From the NCBI RefSeq assembly GCF_019977275.1, contig NZ_AP024650.1, positions 248,001-312,000 of the forward strand: a stretch of 64,000 nt of DNA, in the 5' to 3' direction. Made by a program: the position numbers and the translations under genes. Below are positions 44,348 through 53,193 of this stretch, one piece after another. The notes beneath the pieces were generated by a model, which worked only from the letters and a program-made list of their open reading frames with translations, had not been told where the DNA came from and did no database searches. The DNA comes from Arthrobacter sp. StoSoilB19. GTDB lineage: Bacteria > Actinomycetota > Actinomycetes > Actinomycetales > Micrococcaceae. How positions within the stretch are numbered: position 1 is the stretch's first letter; every line of letters begins with the position of its first letter.

Positions 44348-45008
44348 CTATCAGCTGGCGCTTCAGCAGCTTGTCGATTCCGCTTTGCCTACCGGGGCGT
44401 TTGCGCACTCCCTTGGGTTCGAGACATACATCGAGCGGGAGCTCGTATCTGATGAAGAGTCCTTCGGTATCTGGCTCGGCGCATTCATCGGGCAGCAGCT
44501 GACATACTCTGACGGGCTCGCCATCCGCTTTCTCTACGGGGGTGTTGATGTGGGGGAGCTGGATACTTTGCTCTCTGCGTCCCTGTTGCCCCGGCAGGTG
44601 CGGGAGGCGGGCATCAAAATGGGGCTTCGGTTGCTGGAGATCGGGGCGGAGGTGTTTCCGTCGCCTGCGCTGGAACTGTACCGGGACCTGGTGACCACGG
44701 GCCGGGCCGCCGGGCACCAGCCGCTGGCGTTCGCCGTCGTCGCCCGCTCTCTGGGCGTGCCGCTCCAGGAGGCGCTCGCCGCCTACCTCTTTGCCACCGC
44801 CACCTCCCTGACGCAGAATGCCGTCCGCGCCATCCCCCTGGGGCAGAACGCCGGGCAGCGGGTGCTGCGGAAAGCGCACGACGACGTTGCTGCCGCCATC
44901 GACAGCATCGCCCGCCTGACGCTGGACGACTTCGGCGCCGTCAGTCCGGGGCTGGAAATCTCGCAAATGCGGCACGAACGCCAACGTGCCCGGATGTTCA
45001 TGAGCTGA
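44328..45008 (+). CDS. ureF: Urease accessory protein UreF
   Basis: 226 residues from the ATG at 44328. UreF acts with UreD and UreG in nickel insertion, gating the GTPase. The family pattern [20 protein letters not shown] opens the protein, and [20 protein letters not shown] follows later. The first 80 codons use A/T-ending codons far more often than the neighbouring urease genes, which is odd. Confidence 0.93.
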   Translation: MLSTATNYQLALQQLVDSALPTGAFAHSLGFETYIERELVSDEESFGIWLGAFIGQQLTYSDGLAIRFLYGGVDVGELDTLLSASLLPRQVREAGIKMGLRLLEIGAEVFPSPALELYRDLVTTGRAAGHQPLAFAVVARSLGVPLQEALAAYLFATATSLTQNAVRAIPLGQNAGQRVLRKAHDDVAAAIDSIARLTLDDFGAVSPGLEISQMRHERQRARMFMS

Positions 45009-45049
45009 CCGTGCTTGTAAATACTGTGCTTTTGAGTCAAGGAGGACAT

Positions 45050-45667
45050 ATGTCTGAACCCATCAAGATCGGCATCGGCGGCCCCGTGGGAGCCGGCAAG
45101 ACCCAGCTCGTGGAGCGGCTCACCCGGCACATGAGCGGCGGGATCTCCATGGCCGCCATCACCAACGACATCTACACCATCGAGGACGCCAAGATCCTCG
45201 CCGCCAACGGCATCCTCCCCGTGGACCGGATCATCGGCGTCGAAACCGGCGGCTGCCCCCACACCGCCATCCGCGAAGACACCTCCATGAACACCGCCGC
45301 CATCGAGGAACTCAAAGCCCGCCACCCCGACCTTCAGGTCATCTTCGTCGAATCCGGCGGCGACAACCTCTCCGCTACCTTCAGCCCCGAACTCGTGGAC
45401 TTCTCCATCTACATCATCGACGTGGCCCAGGGCGAAAAGATCCCCCGCAAAGCCGGCCAGGGCATGATCAAGTCCGACCTCTTCATCATCAACAAAACCG
45501 ACCTCGCGCCGCACGTCGGGGCTGACCTGGCCGTCATGGAGCGGGATTCCAAGGAATTCCGAGGCAACAAACCGTTCTGCTTCACCAACCTGAAAACTGA
45601 CAAGGGCCTGGACAAGGTCATCGACTGGATCCGGCACGACGTCCTGATGCTCGACCTGGCGCACTAG
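45050..45667 (+). CDS. ureG: Urease accessory protein UreG (GTPase)
   Basis: 205 residues. P-loop GPVGAGKT, the UreG metal motif with Cys-Pro-His ([14 protein letters not shown]), [14 protein letters not shown] and guanine motif NKTD are all seen. It couples GTP hydrolysis to nickel delivery. The ATG at 45050 has a perfect AAGGAGG six bases upstream, so the earlier in-frame start was rejected. Confidence 0.96.
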   Translation: MSEPIKIGIGGPVGAGKTQLVERLTRHMSGGISMAAITNDIYTIEDAKILAANGILPVDRIIGVETGGCPHTAIREDTSMNTAAIEELKARHPDLQVIFVESGGDNLSATFSPELVDFSIYIIDVAQGEKIPRKAGQGMIKSDLFIINKTDLAPHVGADLAVMERDSKEFRGNKPFCFTNLKTDKGLDKVIDWIRHDVLMLDLAH

Positions 45668-45719
45668 ACATGGCAGTCGTGGACTTGCCCGAAGGTGACG
45701 TACACGCTGAGGCGGCGAG

Positions 45720-45780
45720 GCCGGATTTTGGGGCCGCGGCGTGGCGGGCACCGCGAAGCGGGCACGGCCCAAAATCCGGC
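45720..45780. repeat. Long inverted repeat before ureD
   Basis: GCCGGATTTTGGG (45720-45732) and CCCAAAATCCGGC (45768-45780) are perfect 13-nt arms. With a one-base bulge the stem extends by GCCG/CGGC. The 35-base centre is GC-rich. It lies in the 146 bases between ureG and the conserved start of ureD and could be a mobile hairpin-type repeat or an mRNA control element. Confidence 0.6.
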
Positions 45781-45813
45781 GAAGCCGCCGGATCCAGCCA
45801 CGGACAGTCACCT

Positions 45814-46647
45814 ATGGGGCGGCTTGAGCTGGGCGTCACTTTGCGGGGCCGCCGGTCCCTTGCCTCACATCAGTTCCATGAGGGGGCCCTTCGGGTACTC
45901 CGCCCTCACTATCTCGATGACTCCGGGCAGGTTTGTTATGTCGTCGTGAATCCTGGCGGGGCGTATCTTGGCGCTGACCTCTTCCTTGTTGATGTTGAGG
46001 TCCAGGATGGGGCCGACCTTCTCCTGACCACCCAGTCCGCCACGAAGGTCTACCGGACTCCCGGGTCCTATGCAGAGCAGCGGATGACTGTGCGGCTGGG
46101 GGAGGGGGCGCGGCTGGAACTCATGCCCGACCAGCTCATCGCCTACCGCGAGGCCAGTTACCGGCAGCGGACCTCGGTGACCCTGCGACCGTCGTCGAGC
46201 CTGGTCATGGCCGAGGTAGTAACCCCCGGCTGGTCGCCCGACGGAGCCGCGTTCCGGTACGAGGAAGTCCGGCTGCGCAACGACATCCGTATTGAGGCCG
46301 CTGATGGTGACCCGCAGCTGCTGGCGCTGGACAACCTGCTGATCCGGCCGCCACTCCACGACGTCACCGGACTCGGCTTCATGGAGGGATACAGCCATCT
46401 GGGGTCGCTGGTGGTGGTGGACGCACGGGTGGACCAGGCGCTCGCCGACCAACTCCACGGCCTCACCGCCGGCCGGGAATCGCTGACCGGCATCTCCCTG
46501 ACCCGCACCGTGGCAGGCACAACCGGACTGGTGCTGCGGAGCCTCTCCCACAGCACCGACGAACTGAACCTGCTGCTCCGTTCCTGCACGGACCTGCTCC
46601 GCGGACTCTGGTACGGCCAGGCCCCGCTAAACCTGAGGAAGCACTGA
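45814..46647 (+). CDS. ureD: Urease accessory protein UreD
   Basis: 277 residues from the ATG at 45814, where family similarity starts (MGRLELGVTLRGRRSLASHQF). UreD binds apo-urease and recruits UreFG. Conserved segments include ALRVLRPHYLDDSGQVCYVV, VYRTPGSYAEQRM and LPDQLIAYREASYRQ-like text. The same frame is open back to an ATG at 45670, two bases after ureG, which would add 48 residues of low-complexity sequence encoded by the inverted repeat. The shorter form matches the usual family length. Confidence 0.88.
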   Translation: MGRLELGVTLRGRRSLASHQFHEGALRVLRPHYLDDSGQVCYVVVNPGGAYLGADLFLVDVEVQDGADLLLTTQSATKVYRTPGSYAEQRMTVRLGEGARLELMPDQLIAYREASYRQRTSVTLRPSSSLVMAEVVTPGWSPDGAAFRYEEVRLRNDIRIEAADGDPQLLALDNLLIRPPLHDVTGLGFMEGYSHLGSLVVVDARVDQALADQLHGLTAGRESLTGISLTRTVAGTTGLVLRSLSHSTDELNLLLRSCTDLLRGLWYGQAPLNLRKH

Positions 46648-47684
46648 TGACCAGCATCGGCATCCTCTACCGTGACCGGGACCTGCTGCCGCTCCGGACC
46701 CGGGTGCTGTTCACTTTCGGTGCGGTAGCCGCGCTCCATGCCGCCGCCGTCGTCCTCTTGCTAGCCGGGACCTTCGGCGCAGGAAGCCGGCCGCTGTCCT
46801 CGGGGCTGGTGCTCACCGCTTACCTCGCAGGCGTGAAGCACAGCTACGACTGGGACCACCTTGCCGCCATCGACAACTCCACCCGCAGGTTCGTTGCCCA
46901 GGGGCAGGACCCGGTGAGCGTGGGCTTCGCCTTCAGCCTGGGCCACAGCTCAGTGGTGACCCTGGCAGGCGTGCTGGTGATCGCCGGCGCGTCCGTGGTG
47001 GGTGGACTGATGCAGGACGGTACGGCCGGAAACCTGGTCCTGGGCCTGATTGGCAGTGGTGTGTCCGGCCTGTTCCTGCTGGCCATGGGACTGTTCAACG
47101 GCTCCGCGTTCACCCGCTCACTTTCTGCCTACCGGCGCGCCCGTGATGGCGCCACCATTGGCCACCGGGACCTGGCGCCGCAGGGGCTGGTGGCGCGGCT
47201 GCTCGCCCGTCCGCTGTCCCGGGTGCGCCGGCCGGGGAGCATCTATGTGATCGGCTTCCTGTTCGGCCTGGGCTTTGATACTGCCACCACCATCGGGCTG
47301 CTGATGATGGCGACGGCGGCCTCGCTGGCCGGGGTGCCGCCCTTCGCCTTGCTTGCGCTGCCGCTTGCCTTCGCTGCCGCGATGACCCTGTGCGACTCGC
47401 TGAACGGCATGGCCATGATGCGGATGTACCGCTCCGCGTTCGATGATCCCCGGCGGAAGCTCGGCTTCAACGCGCTGGTCACGGGCATTTCCGCGGTCTC
47501 GGCGCTGTTCATCTCGGTGATTACCTTGGCCGGGTTCTTCCACGCGGCCTTTGCCCCTGAGGATCCGCTGACCGCGTGGCTGGCCTCCGTCGACCTGGGC
47601 GACGCCGGCCTGCTGCTGGTGGCGCTGCTCCTGGCCGTGTGGGGCGGGGCCGGGCTGAGAGGGAAGGCACTTCGAAACACGTAG
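46647..47684 (+). CDS. Nickel/cobalt transporter, NiCoT (HoxN/NixA) family
   Basis: 345 residues with about eight membrane helices. The NiCoT signature appears as His65, Asp68, Asp70, His71 (KHSYDWDHLAAIDN), with LGHSSVVTLAG and GFDTATTIGLLMMA following. It overlaps ureD (TGATG), so nickel uptake is co-expressed with the urease that needs it. Confidence 0.94.
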   Translation: MTSIGILYRDRDLLPLRTRVLFTFGAVAALHAAAVVLLLAGTFGAGSRPLSSGLVLTAYLAGVKHSYDWDHLAAIDNSTRRFVAQGQDPVSVGFAFSLGHSSVVTLAGVLVIAGASVVGGLMQDGTAGNLVLGLIGSGVSGLFLLAMGLFNGSAFTRSLSAYRRARDGATIGHRDLAPQGLVARLLARPLSRVRRPGSIYVIGFLFGLGFDTATTIGLLMMATAASLAGVPPFALLALPLAFAAAMTLCDSLNGMAMMRMYRSAFDDPRRKLGFNALVTGISAVSALFISVITLAGFFHAAFAPEDPLTAWLASVDLGDAGLLLVALLLAVWGGAGLRGKALRNT

Positions 47685-47724
47685 CAGGGCGCGGTGCGGC
47701 CTTGACTGCCGCACCGCGCCCTGC
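47684..47724. terminator. Bidirectional terminator between the urease and beta-glucan loci
   Basis: A perfect 17-bp stem: GCAGGGCGCGGTGCGGC (47684-47700) with its exact complement at 47708-47724 and a 7-base loop. It begins on the last base of the nickel transporter stop codon and ends 20 bases before the stop of the convergent gene. The following plus-strand sequence is only mildly T-rich (TTCTTTA). Confidence 0.75.
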
Positions 47725-47743
47725 GGTGGTCCTGAGGGGTTCT

Positions 47744-49711
47744 TTAGCCGAAGTCGGCTACGTAGCTGGGAACTCCGACGGCGTCGGTTGACACCGGTGC
47801 GCCGGTGTCATTGACCACGTGGTCCAGCGTTCCCGCGCCGAGGTTCACCGTCAAAAGGCTGTGCAGCCTCACACCCGGCGTTACCGGAACCTCAAAGCCA
47901 CGGGTGGCGTGGATGCTTGGATCCACGTTGTTGTACACGTAGCTGCCGCCGCCCCACAGCTCGTGGGTTTTGACGGAATCTGCCACCTTGTAACCTGCCC
48001 AGCCCAGGACGCCGTCGTGCTGCCACGCTGCCTGGTTGGGCGCGTCGTAGGGGAGCTCATTCTGGAAGAAGACGGTCTTGCCGCCTTCGCCGTTCCAGAT
48101 GACGTTGTACTGCTGGTAGTGCTCCACGAACAGGCCCGTGGCGGTGACGTTGTTGCCGTTGACGATCACGCCGTTCGCGCCGGTGTTGGTGGTCCAGCCG
48201 ACGCCGTTCCCATGGTCGGCGCGCCAGGCCCAGATGTGGTCCAGGAGGACGTTGTCGCTGTTGACTTCCAGGCTGACCGAAGCCTTGCCAACATGCGGGC
48301 CGCCGATGCGGAAGAACACGTCATGGAGCGTGGTGGGGTTGGCCGGATCACTGTGCATGGGAGAGTTGGCCGGCCCGCTCCCTGCGCCCTGGCGGGCCTT
48401 ACCGACGCGCATCAGGGCAGGTGACTCCACCTCTCCGGCATCTATAGTGACGGCGGCGACGTCGACACCAGGGACATCCGCCACCGTCAAGGGGACCGCT
48501 CCGTTGACGGCGGTGAGGGTTGCCATGCCCAGCCCGAGAACGACGGTTCCTGCCCGCTTGACCTCGATGCTTTGGTCAACGTCGTACACCCCCGGGGTCA
48601 GGAGGAGGTGCTTTCCCCTGGCCAGCTGGGAGTTGATGGCCTGCACTGAATCGCCGGGCTTCGCGACATAGAAGTCGGCTAAGGGGACGCTGCGGCCCTC
48701 TGTGGGACCGTTTTCCCACGTGGTCCCGGCAGAGTCCTGGCGGACGGCGGGCAGGAACACGTTGTACTGGCCGGCCTGATCCAACGTCAGGTACGGCTTC
48801 TCGCGGCTGATCGGCGTGGCGGCCAGGGTGGTGTACGGCGGGTTCGGGAAGGACTGCGGAGGCGCCCCGTTTACGCCCGAGAACACCTGGTTCCACACTC
48901 CGTTGGACCAGCTGCCGATGCTGCTGTTGCGGACCAGGTACTGCTGCTGTGAGCCGTTGATGACGGCGCCCGTCTTTGAATCCGCGATGAAGCCGCCACT
49001 GGCGTACTGCGGCCCTGCCGTGCAGTAGTCCATGAGGGAAAGGTTGCCGCCGGTGATGTTGATCCGCCGCATGGGTGAGGCCTGCGAAGCCGCCCAGAAG
49101 TTCGCCGAGCTGCGGCAGCCTTCAAGTCCGGTGACGTTGATGGTGAGGTTGGACAGCGAACGCCAGAAGTTGTTCAGCGCGATGCAGTTGTCCGCGGACA
49201 GGCAGCGGTTGTAGACGTCCACGTGCCCGTTGATGGTGACGTCGGTGGGTGCAGCACCCAGCCCCGCAACCTCCGTCGAGTAGCCCACCTGGACAATCAG
49301 CGGCTGCTCCGGGGTTCCATAGGTGCCGGGTTTGAACAACAGGGAATAGCGTTTGGTCCCCATTTCGTCGTCCACCTGCTGCGCCGCGATGGAGTCCACC
49401 GTTGCCTGGATCCGGGCCACCGGCATGCTGGGGTCGAAGACGTACACATTGGGTCCGAAGGGGTGTTGCGTCGCCTGTGGAGGAGCCGGGATCGCGGCCG
49501 GCAGGGGGGCCTGGGGCGCGGCTGCCTGGGTCGGGGCCCATGCCTGTGGTGCGGCGGGCGACGCGACGGCCATTCCTCCTCCGCTGCCTATCAGGCCGGC
49601 CAGGAGGACCGCCGTGCCGGTGACGTGTCTGAGGGGGCTTTTCATTCGCCGCGGTTGCGGGCCGTTGGGCCTTTCGGCGCGCGGCGGTTGGGGCAGGTGG
49701 GCTAGCGGCAT
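47744..49711 (-). CDS. Secreted beta-helix protein, probable GH55 exo-beta-1,3-glucanase
   Basis: 655 residues. A signal peptide (TGTAVLLAGLIGSGGGMAVASP) is followed by an Ala/Pro-rich stretch and two beta-helix regions, about 75-330 and 345-640. FGPNVYVFDPSMPVARIQ, LLFKPGTYGTPEQP and LLLTPGVYDVDQSIEVKR open the helices. From memory, bacterial GH55 laminarinases such as SacteLam55A share this layout; the pectate-lyase-like fold alone would not prove it. Context supports a beta-glucanase: the divergent operon encodes sugar uptake and a beta-glucosidase. AGGA precedes the ATG at 49711. Confidence 0.65.
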   Translation of the reverse strand: MPLAHLPQPPRAERPNGPQPRRMKSPLRHVTGTAVLLAGLIGSGGGMAVASPAAPQAWAPTQAAAPQAPLPAAIPAPPQATQHPFGPNVYVFDPSMPVARIQATVDSIAAQQVDDEMGTKRYSLLFKPGTYGTPEQPLIVQVGYSTEVAGLGAAPTDVTINGHVDVYNRCLSADNCIALNNFWRSLSNLTINVTGLEGCRSSANFWAASQASPMRRINITGGNLSLMDYCTAGPQYASGGFIADSKTGAVINGSQQQYLVRNSSIGSWSNGVWNQVFSGVNGAPPQSFPNPPYTTLAATPISREKPYLTLDQAGQYNVFLPAVRQDSAGTTWENGPTEGRSVPLADFYVAKPGDSVQAINSQLARGKHLLLTPGVYDVDQSIEVKRAGTVVLGLGMATLTAVNGAVPLTVADVPGVDVAAVTIDAGEVESPALMRVGKARQGAGSGPANSPMHSDPANPTTLHDVFFRIGGPHVGKASVSLEVNSDNVLLDHIWAWRADHGNGVGWTTNTGANGVIVNGNNVTATGLFVEHYQQYNVIWNGEGGKTVFFQNELPYDAPNQAAWQHDGVLGWAGYKVADSVKTHELWGGGSYVYNNVDPSIHATRGFEVPVTPGVRLHSLLTVNLGAGTLDHVVNDTGAPVSTDAVGVPSYVADFG

Positions 49712-49774
49712 TGCTGGTCCTGTTCGTCGGTGGGATTCGTCGAGACGGATGTGGGCGGCGAAAAGACGCGGCCG

Positions 49775-49788
49775 TGGGAGCGCTCTCG
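49775..49788. promoter_or_regulatory. CebR-type operator 1
   Basis: TGGGAGCGCTCTCG matches the CebR box TGGGAGCGCTCCCA at 12 of 14 positions. It lies 64 bases upstream of the GH55 gene start and would control the minus-strand promoter. Confidence 0.75.
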
Positions 49789-49831
49789 TCGGGGAAGCCT
49801 AACACCGCAACGGGGTGTCGACAAGGGCATA

Positions 49832-49845
49832 TGGGAGCGCTCCTA
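49832..49845. promoter_or_regulatory. CebR-type operator 2
   Basis: TGGGAGCGCTCCTA, 12 of 14 matches to the CebR box. It ends eight bases before the -35 of the transporter operon promoter, so it may serve either direction. Confidence 0.78.
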
Positions 49846-49852
49846 CCTCGCC

Positions 49853-49882
49853 TTGACAACCATCTGTGAGATGGGATCTCAT
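49853..49882 (+). promoter_or_regulatory. Promoter of the sugar transporter operon
   Basis: A perfect -35 TTGACA (49853-49858) and a -10 TCTCAT (49877-49882) with an 18-base spacer. The predicted start near 49889 lies inside operator 3. A second palindrome, TGAGAT-GGG-ATCTCA (49867-49881), occupies the spacer and -10. Confidence 0.6.
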
Positions 49883-49886
49883 TTGG

Positions 49887-49900
49887 TGAGAGCGCTCCCA
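49887..49900. promoter_or_regulatory. CebR-type operator 3
   Basis: TGAGAGCGCTCCCA, 13 of 14 matches to the CebR box. It covers the predicted transcript start of the transporter operon, an ideal place for repression. Confidence 0.82.
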
Positions 49901-49991
49901 CTACGGATCGGCCTCCGACCCGTCCCCACCGCTCCCCAGCCCCACCGTCCATCGGACCAATGGGGCATTTCTGACGAAGGAGTCTTCCCCT

Positions 49992-51284
49992 GTGAAAAAC
50001 CCCAGCAAGTTCTCCGTGCTTTCGGCTGCCGCCGCGTGCCTTGCCCTGTCGTTGACCGCGTGCGGTTCCTCATCGCCCGAGAAGGCAGGAGTCAACGGTG
50101 CAACGGGATCCGAGCCCGTAACGCTCACGGTCGGCACGTTCAACGAATTCGGCTACGAGGCGCTCTTTGAGGAATACAAAGCCCTGAATCCGAACGTGAC
50201 CATTGTGCACAAGAAGGCGGCAACCACGAATGAAGCACGGGACAACCTCACGACGCGCCTGGCCGCCGGCTCAGGCTTGTCCGATATCGAGGCCGTAGAG
50301 GTGGATTGGCTCCCGGAACTCCTGCAGTATCCGGACCGCTTCGCGGACCTGAGCGACCCCGCTGTTGAAGGTCGCTGGCTGGACTGGAAGGCCGAGGCTG
50401 CCACAACCGCCGACGGCAAGCTTCTCGGCTACGGGACCGACTCCGGCCCTGAGGCCGTCTGCTACAACGCTGAGCAGTTCAAAAAGGCCGGCCTGCCCAC
50501 CCAGCGTGAGGAAGTTGCCAAACTGCTGGGCACCACGTGGGACAGCTACTTCCAAGCCGGGAAGGCATTCAAGGCCGCCAGGCCGGAGTCCGCGTGGTTC
50601 GACTCCGCCGGGGCTATCTACCAGGGCATGAGCAACCAGCTTGACAAGGTCTACGAGGAGGAAGACGGCACCGTCATCGCCACGGAGAACCAGAAGGTCA
50701 GGGACACCTACAACCAGGTCCTCAAAGCCTCCACCGAGGACGGGCTGTCAGCTCATCTCAAGCAGTGGAGCGATGACTGGGCTTCCGGTTTCCAGACCGG
50801 CGCCTTCGCCACCACCCTTTGCCCGGGCTGGATGCTCGGTGTCATCGAGGGCAACGCGGCGGGGGTCGCCGGCTGGGACGTGGCCAACGTCTTCCCCGGC
50901 GGCGGCGGAAACTGGGGCGGGTCCTACCTGACGGTCCCCACCCAGGGCGCGCACCAGGCCGAGGCGAAGAAGCTGGCAGGCTGGCTGACCGCACCCGAAC
51001 AGCAGATCAAGGCATTCACTGCCAAGGGCACCTTCCCCAGCCAGAAGAAGGCCCTGGAAAGCAGTGAACTGTTGGACCAGACGAACGGGTTCTTCAACGG
51101 TGCACCCACCGGCCGGATCTTCGCCGAACGCGCCAAGGCCGTTGACGTGACGCCTTTCAAGGGAACCAAGTTCTTTGCCATCAACGACGCCATGCAGCAG
51201 GCCCTCACCCGGGTGGATGTGGACAAATCCGACGACGCCGCCTCCTCCTGGGAGAAGTTCGCCGCCGCGGTGAAAGCCCTCTAG
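49992..51284 (+). CDS. Sugar ABC transporter, substrate-binding lipoprotein (CebE-like)
   Basis: 430 residues from a GTG. The lipobox is LSLTACGS (Cys24). The fold is that of cluster-B sugar-binding proteins (LTVGTFNEFGYEALFEEYK, RLAAGSGLSDIEAVEVDW, FPGGGGNWGGSYLTVPTQG). First gene of an operon repressed through three CebR-type boxes. With a GH1 beta-glucosidase downstream and a probable beta-1,3-glucanase divergent, the ligand is likely a beta-linked gluco-oligosaccharide such as laminaribiose or cellobiose. Confidence 0.88.
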   Translation: MKNPSKFSVLSAAAACLALSLTACGSSSPEKAGVNGATGSEPVTLTVGTFNEFGYEALFEEYKALNPNVTIVHKKAATTNEARDNLTTRLAAGSGLSDIEAVEVDWLPELLQYPDRFADLSDPAVEGRWLDWKAEAATTADGKLLGYGTDSGPEAVCYNAEQFKKAGLPTQREEVAKLLGTTWDSYFQAGKAFKAARPESAWFDSAGAIYQGMSNQLDKVYEEEDGTVIATENQKVRDTYNQVLKASTEDGLSAHLKQWSDDWASGFQTGAFATTLCPGWMLGVIEGNAAGVAGWDVANVFPGGGGNWGGSYLTVPTQGAHQAEAKKLAGWLTAPEQQIKAFTAKGTFPSQKKALESSELLDQTNGFFNGAPTGRIFAERAKAVDVTPFKGTKFFAINDAMQQALTRVDVDKSDDAASSWEKFAAAVKAL

Positions 51285-51286
51285 GC

Positions 51287-52279
51287 ATGACTGTCACCGA
51301 CCGGGTCAAGCCCCAAAGCGCCGGGGGACAGTCCCCGCGTCCGGCGGGCGCGAAGAGTGTCCGGCGCCTGGCCTTCTCGCAGCAGGTCTCCAGGTGGGAC
51401 GTAAAGCTGTCCCCCTACCTCTACATCTCGCCGTTCTTTATCCTGTTCGCCGTCACCGGTCTGTTCCCGCTGGTGTACACGGCATGGGTTTCCCTGCACA
51501 ACTGGAACCTCATCGGCGGCCAGGGGAAGTTCACGGGCCTGGATAACTACGCCTTCATCGTGGCCCAGCCCTACTTCTGGAACGCCGTGGGCAACACCTT
51601 CAGCATCTTCATCCTGTCCTCCGTTCCCCAGGTTGTTATCGCCCTGGTGATAGCGGCGGTGCTGGACGCGAACCTGAGGGCGAGGACGTTCTGGCGGATG
51701 GGGGTCCTGGTCCCCTTCGTCGTGGCGCCGGTGGCAGTAGGCCTGATCTTCAACAATCTCTTTGCGGACCAGTTTGGGCTGGTTAACGGGATGTTGACGG
51801 CGGCAGGGCTGGACCCGGTCCGGTGGCATTCAGAGTCCGTTGCGAGCCACCTGGCTATTGCCACCATGGTGAACTTCCGCTGGACCGGCTACAACGCGCT
51901 GATCTTCCTCGCAGCAATGCAGGCCATACCCCGGGATGTGTTCGAGGCGGCAACAATCGACGGCGCGGGCAGGCTGCGGCAGTTCTTTTCCGTGACCGTT
52001 CCCATGCTGCGGCCAACGGTGATCTTCGTGGTGATCACATCCACCATCGGTGGTCTTCAGATTTTCGACGAACCGCGGGTTTTCGACCAGTCCGGCCTGG
52101 GCGGAGCGGACAGGCAGTGGCAGACGCTGACCATGTACATCTGGGAACTCGGCTGGGGCCAGCGCAACTTCGGCAGGGCATCTGCCGTGGCCTGGCTGCT
52201 CTTCCTGATCATCGTGCTGATCGCCCTGCTCAACTTCCTCATCACCAAACGCATCGCAAGCAACGGAGGCCGCAAGTGA
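51287..52279 (+). CDS. Sugar ABC transporter permease (MalF/CebF type)
   Basis: 330 residues, about six membrane helices after a basic cytoplasmic N-terminus. The ATPase-docking loop is present as AIPRDVFEAATIDGAGRLRQF. Start two bases after the lipoprotein gene. The operon encodes no ATPase; actinobacterial transporters of this class commonly share a single MsiK-type ATPase encoded elsewhere. Confidence 0.92.
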   Translation: MTVTDRVKPQSAGGQSPRPAGAKSVRRLAFSQQVSRWDVKLSPYLYISPFFILFAVTGLFPLVYTAWVSLHNWNLIGGQGKFTGLDNYAFIVAQPYFWNAVGNTFSIFILSSVPQVVIALVIAAVLDANLRARTFWRMGVLVPFVVAPVAVGLIFNNLFADQFGLVNGMLTAAGLDPVRWHSESVASHLAIATMVNFRWTGYNALIFLAAMQAIPRDVFEAATIDGAGRLRQFFSVTVPMLRPTVIFVVITSTIGGLQIFDEPRVFDQSGLGGADRQWQTLTMYIWELGWGQRNFGRASAVAWLLFLIIVLIALLNFLITKRIASNGGRK

Positions 52280-53193
52280 GCTCCATTCCCATGATCGAAC
52301 AGTCCGCCGGGAAAGGGGCGGCCAAGGCAGCAGCGCGGCGCGGGCCAGGTACCCGGAAACAAAGGTCGGGCCACGGAAGTGACCGCCGGCCCGGCTTCCT
52401 CACCTACGGCTTCCTGGGCGCTGTCCTCCTGGCGTCCCTCTTTCCGCTCTATTGGTCCTTCCTGGTGGGCAGCCACGACAACACCGCACTGAGCCGCGGC
52501 ATCCCGCTGCTGCCTGGCGGGAACTTCCTGGCCAACGCCGCCAAAGTCTTTGCCAGCATTCCGTTCTGGAAGGCAATGGGCAACAGCCTTATGGTCTCCT
52601 GCGTGACGGCGGCATCCGTCGTCGTGTTCTCCACCCTTGCCGGATTCGCCTTCGCCAAGCTCCGCTTCCGCGGCAGCAAGGCGCTGCTGGTGTTTGTCAT
52701 CGCAACCATGGCCGTTCCCACCCAGCTCGGCGTAGTCCCGCTGTTTATCCTGATGTCCAAACTGGGATGGACCGGATCCCTCTGGGCCGTCATCATCCCC
52801 GGCGTTGTTACCGCATTCGGCGTCTTCTGGATGACCCAGTACCTGCGCGACGCCCTCCCGGATGAACTGATTGAAGCTGTGAGGATGGACGGTGCTTCCA
52901 TGATCCAGGCCTTCTGGCACGTCGGATTCCCGGCGGCAAGGCCTGCTGCCGCCATGCTCGCGTTGTTCACTTTCGTGGCCACCTGGACGAACTTCTTCTG
53001 GCCGTTCATTGTCCTTGACCCTTCGAACCCCACCCTTCCGGTGGCCCTGCAGCTGCTCCAGGCGGCCCACTTCGTGGACTACTCCGTGGTCCTGGCCGGC
53101 GCAGTCCTGGCCACCATCCCGCTCCTGCTCCTCTTTATCGCTGCAGGCCGGCAACTCGTATCTGGAATTATGCAAGGAGCAGTCAAAGGATGA
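52276..53193 (+). CDS. Sugar ABC transporter permease (MalG/CebG type)
   Basis: 305 residues from a GTG overlapping the previous stop. A basic N-terminus of about 40 residues precedes six membrane helices; the docking loop is LPDELIEAVRMDGASMIQAFW. It pairs with the preceding permease. Its last codons overlap the beta-glucosidase start by four bases. Confidence 0.92.
   Translation: MSSIPMIEQSAGKGAAKAAARRGPGTRKQRSGHGSDRRPGFLTYGFLGAVLLASLFPLYWSFLVGSHDNTALSRGIPLLPGGNFLANAAKVFASIPFWKAMGNSLMVSCVTAASVVVFSTLAGFAFAKLRFRGSKALLVFVIATMAVPTQLGVVPLFILMSKLGWTGSLWAVIIPGVVTAFGVFWMTQYLRDALPDELIEAVRMDGASMIQAFWHVGFPAARPAAAMLALFTFVATWTNFFWPFIVLDPSNPTLPVALQLLQAAHFVDYSVVLAGAVLATIPLLLLFIAAGRQLVSGIMQGAVKG

Noticed and set aside
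45670..45813. A 48-residue N-terminal extension of UreD
   Set aside because: The added residues are low-complexity and encoded by an inverted repeat; family similarity starts at 45,814. Not fully excluded because the ATG at 45,670 lies two bases after ureG.
47744..49711. Pectate lyase as the function of the beta-helix protein
   Set aside because: The fold is similar, but the twin-helix pattern and the beta-glucoside operon next to it fit GH55 better; no pectin-related genes nearby.
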